Translations under genes and position numbers: made by a program
NCBI GenBank assembly: GCA_900766925.1
Contig: CAAFXG010000601.1
Coordinates: 1 to 5,548 of the forward strand
Direction: 5' to 3'
DNA from: Lachnospiraceae bacterium
GTDB lineage: Bacteria > Bacillota > Clostridia > Lachnospirales > Lachnospiraceae
Length of the DNA stretch: 5,548 bases
Notes under the pieces: generated by a model
Told to the model about the DNA's origin: nothing
Databases searched by the model: none
Seen by the model: only the letters and a program-made list of their open reading frames with translations
Part shown: positions 5,496 to 5,548 of the stretch, piece by piece
Position numbering within the stretch: position 1 is the stretch's first letter
Layout: every line of letters starts with the position of its first letter

Positions 5496-5548
5496 AATAG
5501 TGTCGTATTTTGCTAAATGTGGTGTGCAATAGCCTTGTGGGTTTGTGG

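Noticed and set aside
5338..5529. Minus-strand open frame of 63 codons
   Set aside because: It runs straight through tRNA-Ser and its terminator, so it is not a protein gene.

Overview
The window looks like accessory DNA from a member of the Bacteroidota, probably the order Bacteroidales. Three things point there: an integrase of the arm-binding/SAM-like type common in that group (YWARH box), candidate promoters of the TAnnTTTG type, and start sites that mostly lack a strong Shine-Dalgarno sequence. No species can be named from the sequence alone.

Region 1 (1-167) is flanking DNA without a gene. It holds a candidate leftward promoter and a stem-loop. Region 2 (168-3654) is a complete mobile element of the RIT (recombinase in trio) type. 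Three different tyrosine recombinases (ritA, ritB, ritC) lie head to tail with overlapping ends, enclosed by perfect 34-bp terminal inverted repeats. All three keep the full catalytic set. Each terminus also carries an inner, inverted and diverged copy of the terminal repeat. A 34-bp near-perfect palindrome abuts the right terminus and shares a decamer with it.

Region 3 (3655-3864) is non-coding. It holds the palindrome, a rightward terminator-like hairpin and a 12-bp-phased repeat array built on TAGAAC. Region 4 (3865-5178, minus strand) is a single Bacteroidales-type integrase, visibly richer in G+C than the RIT genes. Region 5 (5179-5407) is non-coding with short direct repeats and the terminator of the following tRNA. 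Region 6 (5408-5495, minus strand) is tRNA-Ser(GGA).

The simplest reading is an integrative element or genomic island inserted beside the 3' end of tRNA-Ser with its integrase next to the junction, and a RIT element inserted beyond the integrase. The RIT proteins probably act together on the repeated boxes at the element ends. The integrase probably acts at the tRNA-side junction and perhaps on the phased repeats. The far end of the larger element is outside the window, so its extent is unknown.
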